From: UBA1146 sp963854815
Lineage (GTDB): Bacteria > Planctomycetota > UBA8108 > UBA1146
Reading direction: 5' to 3'
Assembly (NCBI GenBank): GCA_963854815.1
Contig: CAWLAN010000163.1
Coordinates: 1-5,351, forward strand
Length of the DNA: 5,351 nt
In this document: positions 1-5,351 of the stretch, one piece after another
How the letters are laid out: each line of letters starts with the position of its first letter
How positions within the stretch are numbered: the first letter of the stretch is position 1
Made by a program: the position numbers and the translations under genes
The notes under the pieces: generated by a model
The model's input: only the letters and a program-made list of their open reading frames with translations
Database searches by the model: none
Told to the model about the DNA's origin: nothing

Positions 1-1142
1 TCGGTCGCCGATTCCGACTTGCTCACCTGCACTACTCCAAGGGGAAAATCATCGAGGTGGCGACTTTTCGGTCATCCGGCCGCGCCGACCAGGTGGTCCG
101 GGATGGAGAGATGATTCGCCGTGACAACGTTTTTGGTACTCCTGACGAGGATGCGCACCGACGCGATCTGACCATCAATGGGATTTTTTACGATGTCTCT
201 TCCTTTTGTGTCATCGACTACGTCGATGGTGTCAAAGATCTGCGGGCTGGAGTGATTCGCATGATCGGGGATCCCCATTACTCCTTCCGTGAGGATCCGA
301 TACGGATGTTGAGAGCGATCCGGCATTCGGTGCGAATTGAATTCCAGTTTGATCAGGAAACTAGCGATGCGATGGAACGATCGCGAGATGAGATCCTCAA
401 GGCGAATCCTGCCCGCTTGTTGGAGGAACTCTACAAGGATCTGGCTTCTGGATGCGCGAAGAAGTTCTTCAGTTGCCTGCACAAAAAAGGGTTTCTTGAC
501 CTCCTGATGCCCTCACTCGCCGAAGTCCTTGCACATGAGGAGACGAGAAAAGAGTGGATCGCGGTGCTGGAAAGACTCGATGATCAGAGGGTCGACGGGC
601 ATAAAATTCATCAGACGATGGGAATCGCTGCGCTGATCTCACCGCTACTTCTTCCTCGTTTGAGAAAAGTACAACGGCAATCGAATCGGAATCACCGGAC
701 CATCTCTGAGGCATTCCGTGCAGACCTTGCGGATGTGCTGGGCCAGTTGAAGGTCTACCGACGCGATGAGGAGCGTCTCTGGGCTGCCCTCGGTGGCCTC
801 GCTGCTGTCTCTGACTGTGTTCATGAGCGCAAGTGGAGCGACAAATTGACAGCCAGGCACTGGTTTCGCGACTCGATGGAAATTCTTTACGTGCTGCTGG
901 GCCCCGGTGAGGGGCGCCGCGAGATGCTCGAGAAGGCGCGGCTGATCCCGATCTCCCATTACGTAGATGGCCCACCGCGGCGCCGGCGCCGCAAGGGCGG
1001 CACAATTGGTCAGCAACGAGGTGATGGAGGCGCCCCAGAAGCCAAATCTGGACCCGATGGCGTGCTCTCTCGGAGCTCTCCGCGCCGCCGTCGCCGGAAG
1101 CCTTCCAGGACTCCGGGCTCGAGGAGGCCGCGCTCTCCGTGA
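1..1142 (+). CDS. pcnB: Poly(A) polymerase / class II tRNA nucleotidyltransferase family protein, 5'-truncated
   Basis: A template-independent nucleotidyltransferase that would add A residues to RNA 3' ends in the cytoplasm, marking RNA for decay. The frame (codons from base 3) is already open at the window edge and begins GRRFRLAH, then IIEVATFR, both typical of the PcnB head domain. The GGxVRD loop and catalytic DxD lie upstream, outside the window. Next come DNVFGTPDEDAHRRDLTIN (motif B, RRD at about 159-167), VDGVKDLRAGVIRMIG, and REDPIRMLRAIR (288-323), the EDxxR motif that reads the incoming nucleotide. The rest is the helical neck/body. The C-terminus is very basic, with two RRRRRK clusters (978-995 and 1083-1100); such arginine-rich tails are common in PcnB and likely bind RNA. 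The GTG at 57 is an internal valine, not the start. A CCA-adding enzyme is the main alternative, since the two cannot be fully separated by eye; DNVFGT, REDPxRMLRA and the basic tail favour PcnB. The TGA stop is at 1140-1142. Confidence 0.88.
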   Translation, partial: GRRFRLAHLHYSKGKIIEVATFRSSGRADQVVRDGEMIRRDNVFGTPDEDAHRRDLTINGIFYDVSSFCVIDYVDGVKDLRAGVIRMIGDPHYSFREDPIRMLRAIRHSVRIEFQFDQETSDAMERSRDEILKANPARLLEELYKDLASGCAKKFFSCLHKKGFLDLLMPSLAEVLAHEETRKEWIAVLERLDDQRVDGHKIHQTMGIAALISPLLLPRLRKVQRQSNRNHRTISEAFRADLADVLGQLKVYRRDEERLWAALGGLAAVSDCVHERKWSDKLTARHWFRDSMEILYVLLGPGEGRREMLEKARLIPISHYVDGPPRRRRRKGGTIGQQRGDGGAPEAKSGPDGVLSRSSPRRRRRKPSRTPGSRRPRSP

Positions 1143-1219
1143 CGAGCAGTGTCAGGTCCTGTCGGATTGGGGCAACTGCAGGAATCAGCGCCGATGCCAC
1201 CCTTGCATCAGAGCCGGTA

Positions 1220-1260
1220 GAGGGGGTACCTTCCGGCTTCCCCGAGGGGGTCCGGCCCTC
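1220..1260 (+). other. GC-rich foldback in the pcnB 3' flank
   Basis: GAGGG (1220-1224) can pair with CCCTC (1256-1260), CCGG (1233-1236) with CCGG (1252-1255), and CCCC (1240-1243) with GGGG (1247-1250) around a GAG loop. The segments are separated by internal loops, including an 8-base bulge on the left. There is no T-run afterwards. It may be part of a structured 3' UTR or chance pairing in GC-rich sequence. Confidence 0.3.
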
Positions 1261-1284
1261 AGCGATTGCCGGTCCTCATCGGTC

Positions 1285-1322
1285 CCGTGACTCAGCGATC
1301 CCGGGGGCGGGATCGCTCACGG
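1285..1322 (+). terminator. Candidate hairpin terminator after pcnB (no U-tract)
   Basis: Left arm CCGTGA (1285-1290) plus GCGATCCC (1295-1302) pairs with right arm GGGATCGCTCACGG (1309-1322). This gives 14 base pairs with a 4-base bulge (CTCA, 1291-1294) and a GGGGGC loop. It lies 143 bases after the pcnB stop and well before the next gene. The following bases are not T-rich, so it is not a classical intrinsic terminator; it may be a U-less terminator, an RNA-stabilising 3' hairpin or an operator. The pairing is seen directly; the role is inferred. Confidence 0.5.
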
Positions 1323-1370
1323 AGGCCATGGGAAACGTAGGGGACGGGCTGTTCAGTCACTTCGGCCCCC

Positions 1371-1401
1371 CTCGAGGTGAGAGAGTTTTCCTGGCCTCGA
1401 G
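1371..1401. promoter_or_regulatory. Inverted repeat upstream of the barrel lipoprotein gene
   Basis: CTCGAGG (1371-1377) and its exact complement CCTCGAG (1395-1401) are separated by 17 bases, 55 bases ahead of the start codon. An outer CCC/GGG match could extend the arms. It may be a dimeric-regulator site or a 5' UTR hairpin. CTCGAG is itself palindromic, which raises the odds of chance pairing. Confidence 0.25.
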
Positions 1402-1441
1402 TAGGGTCGAGCAAGAGCCCAGCAGTAAAAAAAACAGTGAT

Positions 1442-1448
1442 AAAGGAG
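1442..1448 (+). promoter_or_regulatory. Shine-Dalgarno AAAGGAG for the barrel lipoprotein gene
   Basis: AAAGGAG ends 7 bases before the ATG at 1456. This is near-ideal spacing, and it fixes both the start codon and the coding strand for a region where the opposite strand is also open. Confidence 0.85.
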
Positions 1449-1455
1449 ATGAAGC

Positions 1456-2205
1456 ATGCACAAGCGCCGTCGAATCCGCCCGGTCTACGTTTCCCTGGCG
1501 ACAGTTCTGATCGCATTGGTTGCCATGAGTGGCTGTGCCGCCCCCGGATATAACGACCGAGAAGCGATGCTGTTCGAGGACAAACTTCATGCCGAGTTCA
1601 AGGCCGGTTCTTTTTCTCCTGCCAGTGACCATTTTAGCGGCGCAACCGGGCCTGGAATTCGGTTCAGTTACGAGTACGAGTACGGGATGCATTTCGGTTT
1701 TCAGCTGACATCGATCAAGAATGTCGAAGGTGCCCCTTATACTGGGATTGGTGACCCTGTCCTGAACACTCACGCTAGAATCCGTGGGGTCGGCGAAAGG
1801 ATGATCGGTAGCTCCGATCGCGATACCTTCACGCTTCACTTTGATTGGGATGTTCCTCTTTCGAAAGACGGCAACGCCCCTTACCTCCGATATGGTTTTG
1901 GTGTTGGTTTGCTCTCGGTAAAAAATAAACCGGATAGAGTTTTTCTTATAGCCGTGGACAATGCAAATTTCCCCGCCGAGGATGGCAAGCCTGTGGTAAG
2001 AATCCCGAGTCAGCCGATGTTTCTGCTGAGCCCATCGGCTTCGGTACGCTGGGATTTTCTTGATTCTCTCTCGTTGTTTGCTGAGGCACAGTACGACATC
2101 GCTAGCCATGACCTCGTCGTCGACATCGATGCAGATGGCGACAAGGCAGGCAGCGTCGACTATGGCGGACTCACTACCTTTGTTGGAATCGACTACAGTT
2201 TCTAG
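1456..2205 (+). CDS. Predicted lipoprotein with outer-membrane beta-barrel-like body
   Basis: 249 residues, no named family recognised. The N-terminus is a lipoprotein-type signal: basic MHKRRRIR, hydrophobic core (about 10-24), then AMSGC with the candidate lipidated Cys at 27. Met at -3 is a poor fit to the usual Leu/Val. The body is rich in alternating, aromatic amphipathic strands, for example about 66-75, 77-87, 123-132, 142-154, 189-200 and 204-216. It ends GLTTFVGIDYSF, a last strand with terminal Phe, which is the usual BAM-recognised signal of outer-membrane barrels. I infer a small outer-membrane barrel of unknown ligand. If the lipobox is not used, signal peptidase I would cut nearby (after CAA, for instance). 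The strong Shine-Dalgarno supports the ATG start. A locally AT-rich patch (about 1918-1972) lies inside the gene, but the frame stays intact. The next gene starts 58 bases downstream on the same strand, so an operon is likely. Confidence 0.72.
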   Translation: MHKRRRIRPVYVSLATVLIALVAMSGCAAPGYNDREAMLFEDKLHAEFKAGSFSPASDHFSGATGPGIRFSYEYEYGMHFGFQLTSIKNVEGAPYTGIGDPVLNTHARIRGVGERMIGSSDRDTFTLHFDWDVPLSKDGNAPYLRYGFGVGLLSVKNKPDRVFLIAVDNANFPAEDGKPVVRIPSQPMFLLSPSASVRWDFLDSLSLFAEAQYDIASHDLVVDIDADGDKAGSVDYGGLTTFVGIDYSF

Positions 2206-2255
2206 TCTCGGTTTCGCTTTCCGACTGCCTTTGGCCCGGACCATCTTCTTCTGCA

Positions 2256-2260
2256 GGGAG
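2256..2260 (+). promoter_or_regulatory. Short-spaced Shine-Dalgarno GGGAG for the secreted-protein gene
   Basis: GGGAG ends only 3 bases before the ATG at 2264, closer than usual. It still supports this ATG over the upstream ATG at 2060, which lies inside the preceding gene, and over a GTG at 2336 that has no good site. Confidence 0.5.
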
Positions 2261-2263
2261 AGG

Positions 2264-3349
2264 ATGACCCGGTCTTTATTCCGCAAGCGACAAACCGGTG
2301 CCGGTCATCGTTGTACCACGACCTGTCATCGGATCGTGAGCAGCGCCTGCTTGGTTCTGGTGATCCTGATGGGACCTGCCTCTTCGAGGGCACAGCAGGC
2401 CTTCTCACTCGATGCCCAGCTTTCACGAGTCCGACTCGGGGCACTCGAGTATTCACTTCAACTTCCTGATTCGCCTGCGGTGGTTCCTGCGTTGCCTGAT
2501 CTGACTCGCAATGGTGTCTACGAACTTCCTGGTGGATTGTTGCTCGAGTTACCGTTGCCGGTCATCTGGTCCGGAACTTTATTGCCGCCCGGCAAGCACT
2601 CACTGGCCATCGAGGTCAGCGGTCGGTCAGTAGTAAAGTTGTTGGCGAGACCTCTCGGGGGTGGGCCTTCTGCGCGGATTCCGGTGGTGCGAGGAATCCT
2701 TGATCGGCCGGGAGAAAGAATCCTCGCCACCCTGGCTGCGGTCGAGGGGTCCGAGGGGACGCAGCTGGTACTCCGGTTGCAGTGGGGAGCACTTCTGCTT
2801 GGTTGCCAGGGACAGAGGGTTGCTCGCGAAAGGCAGCAACTGGGTGACTGGATCCTCGAAACCTACCGTTTTCCGGCTCATTTCTCGCCACCGGCTCACT
2901 GTGTCATCGGAGTCATCGAGAGTGGTACAGGAGACAAGCCCCTGAGACGCCTGGTGTTCACAACCTCCGCCGATGAAGTGCCACGGTTACGACTCGAGGA
3001 TCCTGCCCGCGAGCGCATCGCCGCTGCCCTCGACGAACTGCTGCGGTCACTACGGAGATCGCAGATCCGTCTGCGACGGATCGAGGGCGGAGCGGATGCG
3101 CAGGCCGGTGAGGAGGATTCGTTGCGCAGAAGGATTACCCTTGCATTGCAACAGCGCCTTGCCCTCGACCAGAAACTCGCACAACTGGACGCGGGAGAGG
3201 GGGTCAAGGTGTTGCTACCCTCAGGTACCCCAGGAGCCGGGAGCCCGGGACTCCGGGTCCGCATGGAAACTACCGAATCGGGCGCGATACTGCTCGTGGA
3301 ATCGGCCAGAGGCAGTTTCCAGTTCCTGCTCGCCGGCAGCGGCAGTTGA
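2264..3349 (+). CDS. Exported protein of unknown function with helical C-terminal segment
   Basis: 361 residues from the ATG at 2264; I do not recognise the family. The frame is open back to 2060, but that part overlaps the preceding gene out of frame. The N-terminus has an unusually long basic n-region (MTRSLFRKRQ onward, about 24 residues), a hydrophobic core (SACLVLVILMGP) and a signal peptidase I site ASSRA|QQ after residue 43. The mature part starts with beta-rich sequence (about 50-240), including LPPGKHSLAIEVSGR, which faintly recalls the 'LPAGxY' loop of DUF2911-like domains; I do not claim homology. It has two cysteines (181 and 213) that could form a disulfide in the periplasm. Residues about 248-310 are charged, Leu/Arg-rich and probably a helical hairpin or coiled coil. 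A short beta-like tail ends GSFQFLLAGSGS. The 58-base gap to the barrel gene suggests co-transcription, and possibly a periplasmic partner role (inference). A GTG start at 2336 would shorten the n-region. Confidence 0.65.
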   Translation: MTRSLFRKRQTGAGHRCTTTCHRIVSSACLVLVILMGPASSRAQQAFSLDAQLSRVRLGALEYSLQLPDSPAVVPALPDLTRNGVYELPGGLLLELPLPVIWSGTLLPPGKHSLAIEVSGRSVVKLLARPLGGGPSARIPVVRGILDRPGERILATLAAVEGSEGTQLVLRLQWGALLLGCQGQRVARERQQLGDWILETYRFPAHFSPPAHCVIGVIESGTGDKPLRRLVFTTSADEVPRLRLEDPARERIAAALDELLRSLRRSQIRLRRIEGGADAQAGEEDSLRRRITLALQQRLALDQKLAQLDAGEGVKVLLPSGTPGAGSPGLRVRMETTESGAILLVESARGSFQFLLAGSGS

Positions 3350-3370
3350 TCCAGCTTGGCGCTGGACTCA
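3347..3370. terminator. Hairpin shared by two convergent genes
   Basis: TCCAGC (3350-3355) pairs with GCTGGA (3361-3366) around a TTGGC loop. With C3367 bulged, the flanking TGA (3347-3349) and TCA (3368-3370) also pair, and these are the stop codons of the plus-strand secreted-protein gene and the minus-strand MATE gene. Nine base pairs in all. The plus strand has a T-rich stretch (ATTCTTCTTTT) about 15 bases on; the minus strand has no U-tract. Position between convergent genes favours a bidirectional terminator. Confidence 0.5.
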
Positions 3371-4726
3371 GTCTCCGGCGATTCTTCTTTTCATCGGTTG
3401 CCAGGTTTTTGCGGTGAGCGTGCACCAACTGACCAGTAGCGTTGCGACGATCACCAGGCCCGTCAGGTAAGCCCACCAGATCCCTGGAAGTCCCATCTCC
3501 TTGGTGAAGGTGAGGTGGTAGGCCAGCGGAAGCGTGATCAGGGGGAATCCGATGACGCCGATTGCGGCCGCTGGAATCGTCTTCCCCGCTCCCCGGAGGA
3601 CCCCTGCCGCTACCGCCTGGACTCCGTCGAAGATCTGGAATCCTGCTGCCATGGGCAGCAAACTGATGGCGCCGGCGAGGACCGCGACATCGGCACTGAA
3701 GATCGCCGGCAATCTGCCCCCCAGTACCAGGATCGTGATTCCCGCCGCCGCCATCACGAGAGCCCCGAGTGCGATGGCAGCCCTGGCCGCTTTACGTGCT
3801 CGCGGAACATCCCCTTCGCCAAGCAGGTTTCCGACCCGGGTGGTGGCGGCTCCGCTGATTCCCCACGCAAACATGAAGGTGAAGGAGATGATCTTCAGGA
3901 CCACGATGTGAGCGGCCAGTTCGATTTCCCCGATCCTGCCAGCCATCAAGGTGGCGGCCTGGAAGGTCCACACCTCGACCCCGAAATGGATCATGACCGG
4001 GAGTCCCAGCGAGAGCAGCGTTGCCATCGCGCGCAGGGAGAAACTGCGGCGACTCCAGGGCACCCATCCCGCGGCAAGATATCGTCCTCTCATCATGAAG
4101 CCGATCAACAGCAGCAGCATCAACCAGCGGCTAGCACCGGTGGCATATCCAGCACCCTCGACTCCGAGAGCTGGAATTCCCAGTCCTCCGAATATGAACA
4201 GTTCGTTGAACACCACGTTGAATAGATTGGCGATGAGAACGGTCCATAACGCCGGTCTGACGAATCCTCGTCCCTGCAGGTACTGTCTCAGTACCAGGAA
4301 GCCCAGCAGTGCCGGCAGGCTGAACAGTTGTGCCTGGATGTAGGTTTCCGCCACGGAACTGAGGCCAGGATCCTGTCCTAACGCCACCAGAGCGGGCCCC
4401 CCCAACTGCCAACTGAGGGTCAGTACCGGGATCAGCAGCAGACCCAGCAACATCCCTCGTTGCAGTGTCCGTCCCAGCGCCTTCGCATCTTTCGCTCCAT
4501 GAGCCTGTGTCACCAGCGGATCCATGCCCTGGATCAAGCCCTGTCCGAGGATCAGGGTGCCGAATGCCCAGGTATCCCCGAGTGCTACTGCAGCCAGAGC
4601 AGAGGTCCCGACCCGACCCACCATCCACATATCGACCATACCCAACATCATCGTCCCGAGTTGGGTGATGACGATCGGTGCGGCCAGGGAGACGATGGGA
4701 GAGAGTTCACCTCGGGAACTAGACAC
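3368..4726 (-). CDS. MATE family multidrug/cation antiporter, NorM type
   Basis: An inner-membrane efflux transporter expected to expel organic cations or drugs in exchange for Na+ or H+. 452 residues, normal for the family, with about 12 hydrophobic segments in two homologous halves. The N-half opens LAAPIVITQLGTMMLGMVDMWMVGRVG and carries YLQGRGFVRP (about 151-158 region). The C-half has GVEVWTF (Glu251), AGRIGEIELAAHIV, RVGNLLGEGD and FQIFDGVQAVAAGVLRGAGKT (Asp367). Asp32, Glu251 and Asp367 match in order and spacing the three key carboxylates of Vibrio cholerae NorM (D36, E255, D371), so the ion site looks intact. I chose GTG at 4726: AAGGA lies 6 bases upstream, and the family's first helix begins soon after. 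An ATG at 4924 would add 66 Pro/Arg-rich residues unlike MATE proteins and overlap the divergent gene. The gene is convergent with the secreted-protein gene and divergent from the peptidase, so probably monocistronic. The substrate cannot be read from the sequence. Confidence 0.93.
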   Translation of the reverse strand: MSSSRGELSPIVSLAAPIVITQLGTMMLGMVDMWMVGRVGTSALAAVALGDTWAFGTLILGQGLIQGMDPLVTQAHGAKDAKALGRTLQRGMLLGLLLIPVLTLSWQLGGPALVALGQDPGLSSVAETYIQAQLFSLPALLGFLVLRQYLQGRGFVRPALWTVLIANLFNVVFNELFIFGGLGIPALGVEGAGYATGASRWLMLLLLIGFMMRGRYLAAGWVPWSRRSFSLRAMATLLSLGLPVMIHFGVEVWTFQAATLMAGRIGEIELAAHIVVLKIISFTFMFAWGISGAATTRVGNLLGEGDVPRARKAARAAIALGALVMAAAGITILVLGGRLPAIFSADVAVLAGAISLLPMAAGFQIFDGVQAVAAGVLRGAGKTIPAAAIGVIGFPLITLPLAYHLTFTKEMGLPGIWWAYLTGLVIVATLLVSWCTLTAKTWQPMKRRIAGD

Positions 4727-4732
4727 CTTGAT

Positions 4733-4737
4733 TCCTT
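4733..4737 (-). promoter_or_regulatory. Shine-Dalgarno AAGGA deciding the MATE GTG start
   Basis: On the minus strand AAGAAGGA is followed by ATCAAG and then GTG (4726-4724), a 6-base spacing. This favours the GTG start over the far-upstream ATG. Confidence 0.75.
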
Positions 4738-4841
4738 CTTGCTGTTCTTGCCGAAGCCAGGGCCATCTAGCCTCACGATCGTTGGGAAGGCAGAATGTTG
4801 GTGATCGGGGACCACCATGAGGCCCCGGGGGTCGATGATCC

Positions 4842-4847
4842 AGGAGG
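4842..4847 (+). promoter_or_regulatory. Shine-Dalgarno AGGAGG for the M14 peptidase gene
   Basis: A full-consensus AGGAGG ends 4 bases before the ATG at 4852. An in-frame TTG directly before the ATG (4849-4851) is too close to the site to be preferred. Confidence 0.8.
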
Positions 4848-4851
4848 TTTG

Positions 4852-5351
4852 ATGCTGAAGCTTCTCTTGTCCGTCTGGTGTTTGCTGGGGGTCGGTTCAG
4901 TGCCACTCTCTGGTGGAGAGACACCTTTTCCTTACAGCGGCAACGATACCTTCGAGGGTAAGGTTCCAGCTCCTGGACAATGGTACGGGATTCCGCTCGG
5001 TGATCGCTTCACTCCCCATCACGAAGTGATGGCCTACTGCCAGCAAATCGCAAAACTCTCCCCGAGGGTTCTGGTCCAGAAATATGGACGCAGCGCTGAA
5101 GGTCGGGATCTGGTGCTGGTGATGATCTCGACCGCGTCGAACATCGCTCGACTCGATGAAATTCGCGCTGCCCAGCAATTACTCGCCGATCCACGTCGGC
5201 TGGCGGAGCGCGAAGAACTGGATCTGGACACCTTGCTCGCGGACCTTCCGGCGGTGGTGTGGCTCTCCTACAACGTTCATGGCGATGAGTCCTCGGGGAC
5301 CGAGGCGGCGCTGGCGACGATCCATCAACTCGCGGATGGATCGGATCAGAT
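4852..5351 (+). CDS. Exported M14 family zinc carboxypeptidase, 3'-truncated
   Basis: The first 166 codons of a metallopeptidase of the M14 (carboxypeptidase A-like) family, which removes C-terminal residues from peptides. The start MLKLLLSVWCLLGVGSVPLSGGE is a short Sec-type signal peptide, so the enzyme is probably periplasmic or outer-membrane associated. Then follow YGIPLGDRFTPHHEVMAYCQQIAKLSP and VLVQKYGRSAEGRDLVLVMIST, the usual M14 lead-in ('YGxSxEGRxL'). YNVHGDESSGTEA carries the first zinc-binding pair His143 and Glu146 (HxxE). The second zinc His and catalytic Glu lie beyond the window. Between the lead-in and the HxxE is a 40-residue, Asp/Leu-rich helical insert (about 97-133, with QQLLADPRRLAEREELDLD); similar inserts occur in the HGDE(P/S)SGTEA subgroup of bacterial exported M14 proteins. 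The frame has no stop up to base 5351. The gene is divergent from the MATE gene. Confidence 0.9.
   Translation, partial: MLKLLLSVWCLLGVGSVPLSGGETPFPYSGNDTFEGKVPAPGQWYGIPLGDRFTPHHEVMAYCQQIAKLSPRVLVQKYGRSAEGRDLVLVMISTASNIARLDEIRAAQQLLADPRRLAEREELDLDTLLADLPAVVWLSYNVHGDESSGTEAALATIHQLADGSDQ

Larger units (their letters stand above)
1143..1455. other. Intergenic region between pcnB and the barrel lipoprotein
   Basis: 313 bases with no gene I can support. Open frames crossing it lack ribosome binding sites and family-like sequence. The left half holds two GC-rich foldbacks (1220-1260 and 1285-1322) that fit the 3' end of the pcnB transcript. The right half holds a CTCGAGG/CCTCGAG inverted repeat, an A8 run (1427-1434) flanked by CAGT on both sides, and the Shine-Dalgarno of the next gene. 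A promoter for the downstream gene is expected here, but I see no convincing -35/-10 pair. A small RNA cannot be excluded. Confidence 0.6.
4727..4851. promoter_or_regulatory. Divergent intergenic region (MATE / M14 peptidase)
   Basis: These 125 bases must hold the promoters of both divergent genes, plus their ribosome binding sites at the two ends. I find no clear sigma70 boxes. Small symmetric elements are present: the palindrome ACGATCGT (4775-4782), the stem TGGTG/CACCA around ATCGGGGAC (about 4799-4817), and CCCCGGGG (about 4823-4830). Any of them could be a regulator site, but none is strong. Confidence 0.4.

Noticed and set aside
57..59. GTG as the start of pcnB
   Set aside because: The frame is open upstream to the window edge and encodes family-typical GRRFRLAH sequence there, so this GTG is an internal Val and the gene is truncated by the window.
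469..1200. A 243-codon minus-strand frame opposite pcnB
   Set aside because: The plus strand encodes clear PcnB motifs and the Arg-rich tail; the opposite frame is low-complexity Ser/Arg/Pro sequence typical of a shadow.
967..1510. Two overlapping plus-strand frames (967-1290 and 1139-1510) spanning the pcnB end and the gap
   Set aside because: No ribosome binding sites, no recognisable sequence, and they overlap real genes at both ends.
2060..2263. Upstream extension of the exported-protein gene from an ATG at 2060
   Set aside because: It lies out of frame within the barrel lipoprotein gene and would bury the signal peptide; the ATG at 2264 has a ribosome binding site and gives a proper signal sequence.
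1357..2286. A 309-codon open frame on the minus strand opposite the barrel lipoprotein gene
   Set aside because: It has no signal, domain or family-like sequence. The plus-strand gene has a strong Shine-Dalgarno, a signal peptide and barrel strands, so the antisense frame is a codon-bias shadow.
3515..4225. A 236-codon plus-strand frame opposite the MATE gene
   Set aside because: Gln/Asp/Arg-rich sequence without family features; the minus strand gives a full MATE protein.
4727..4924. 66-codon N-terminal extension of the MATE gene from an ATG at 4924
   Set aside because: The extension is Pro/Arg-rich, unlike MATE N-termini, would overlap the divergent peptidase start, and the GTG at 4726 has a well-placed Shine-Dalgarno.

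Overview
The window reads as ordinary chromosomal DNA from a Gram-negative, fairly GC-rich bacterium. There is a lipoprotein-type signal peptide on a protein ending in an outer-membrane barrel motif, and two further genes have Sec-type signal peptides. The mix of a PcnB-type nucleotidyltransferase, an orphan secreted protein, a NorM-type MATE pump and an HGDESSGTEA-type M14 peptidase would suit a deep-branching environmental lineage (Planctomycetota, Myxococcota or similar). The phylum is an inference of low confidence. I see no mobile element, CRISPR array, RNA gene or defence locus.

Layout. 1-1142 (+): the 3' three-quarters or so of a poly(A) polymerase / tRNA nucleotidyltransferase family gene (pcnB-like), ending in an arginine-rich tail. 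1143-1455: a 313-base gap without a supported gene; it holds two GC-rich foldback structures behind pcnB and an inverted repeat plus a strong Shine-Dalgarno in front of the next gene. 1456-2205 (+): a predicted lipoprotein whose body looks like an outer-membrane beta-barrel. 2264-3349 (+): a secreted protein of unknown family, 58 bases downstream and probably co-transcribed. 3347-3370: a hairpin in which the stop codons of two convergent genes pair. 3368-4726 (-): a complete MATE efflux transporter starting at GTG. 4727-4851: a 125-base divergent intergenic region. 4852-5351 (+): the 5' part of an exported M14 zinc carboxypeptidase that runs off the window.

How the genes relate. The barrel lipoprotein and the secreted protein form a plausible two-gene cell-envelope unit. 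The MATE gene is convergent to that unit and divergent from the peptidase, so each is probably transcribed on its own. Nothing ties pcnB functionally to its neighbours.

The least explained part is the 1456-3349 pair: a lipobox followed by a C-terminal Phe barrel signature, next to an exported protein I cannot assign. I did not find a convincing new system; the findings are modest.
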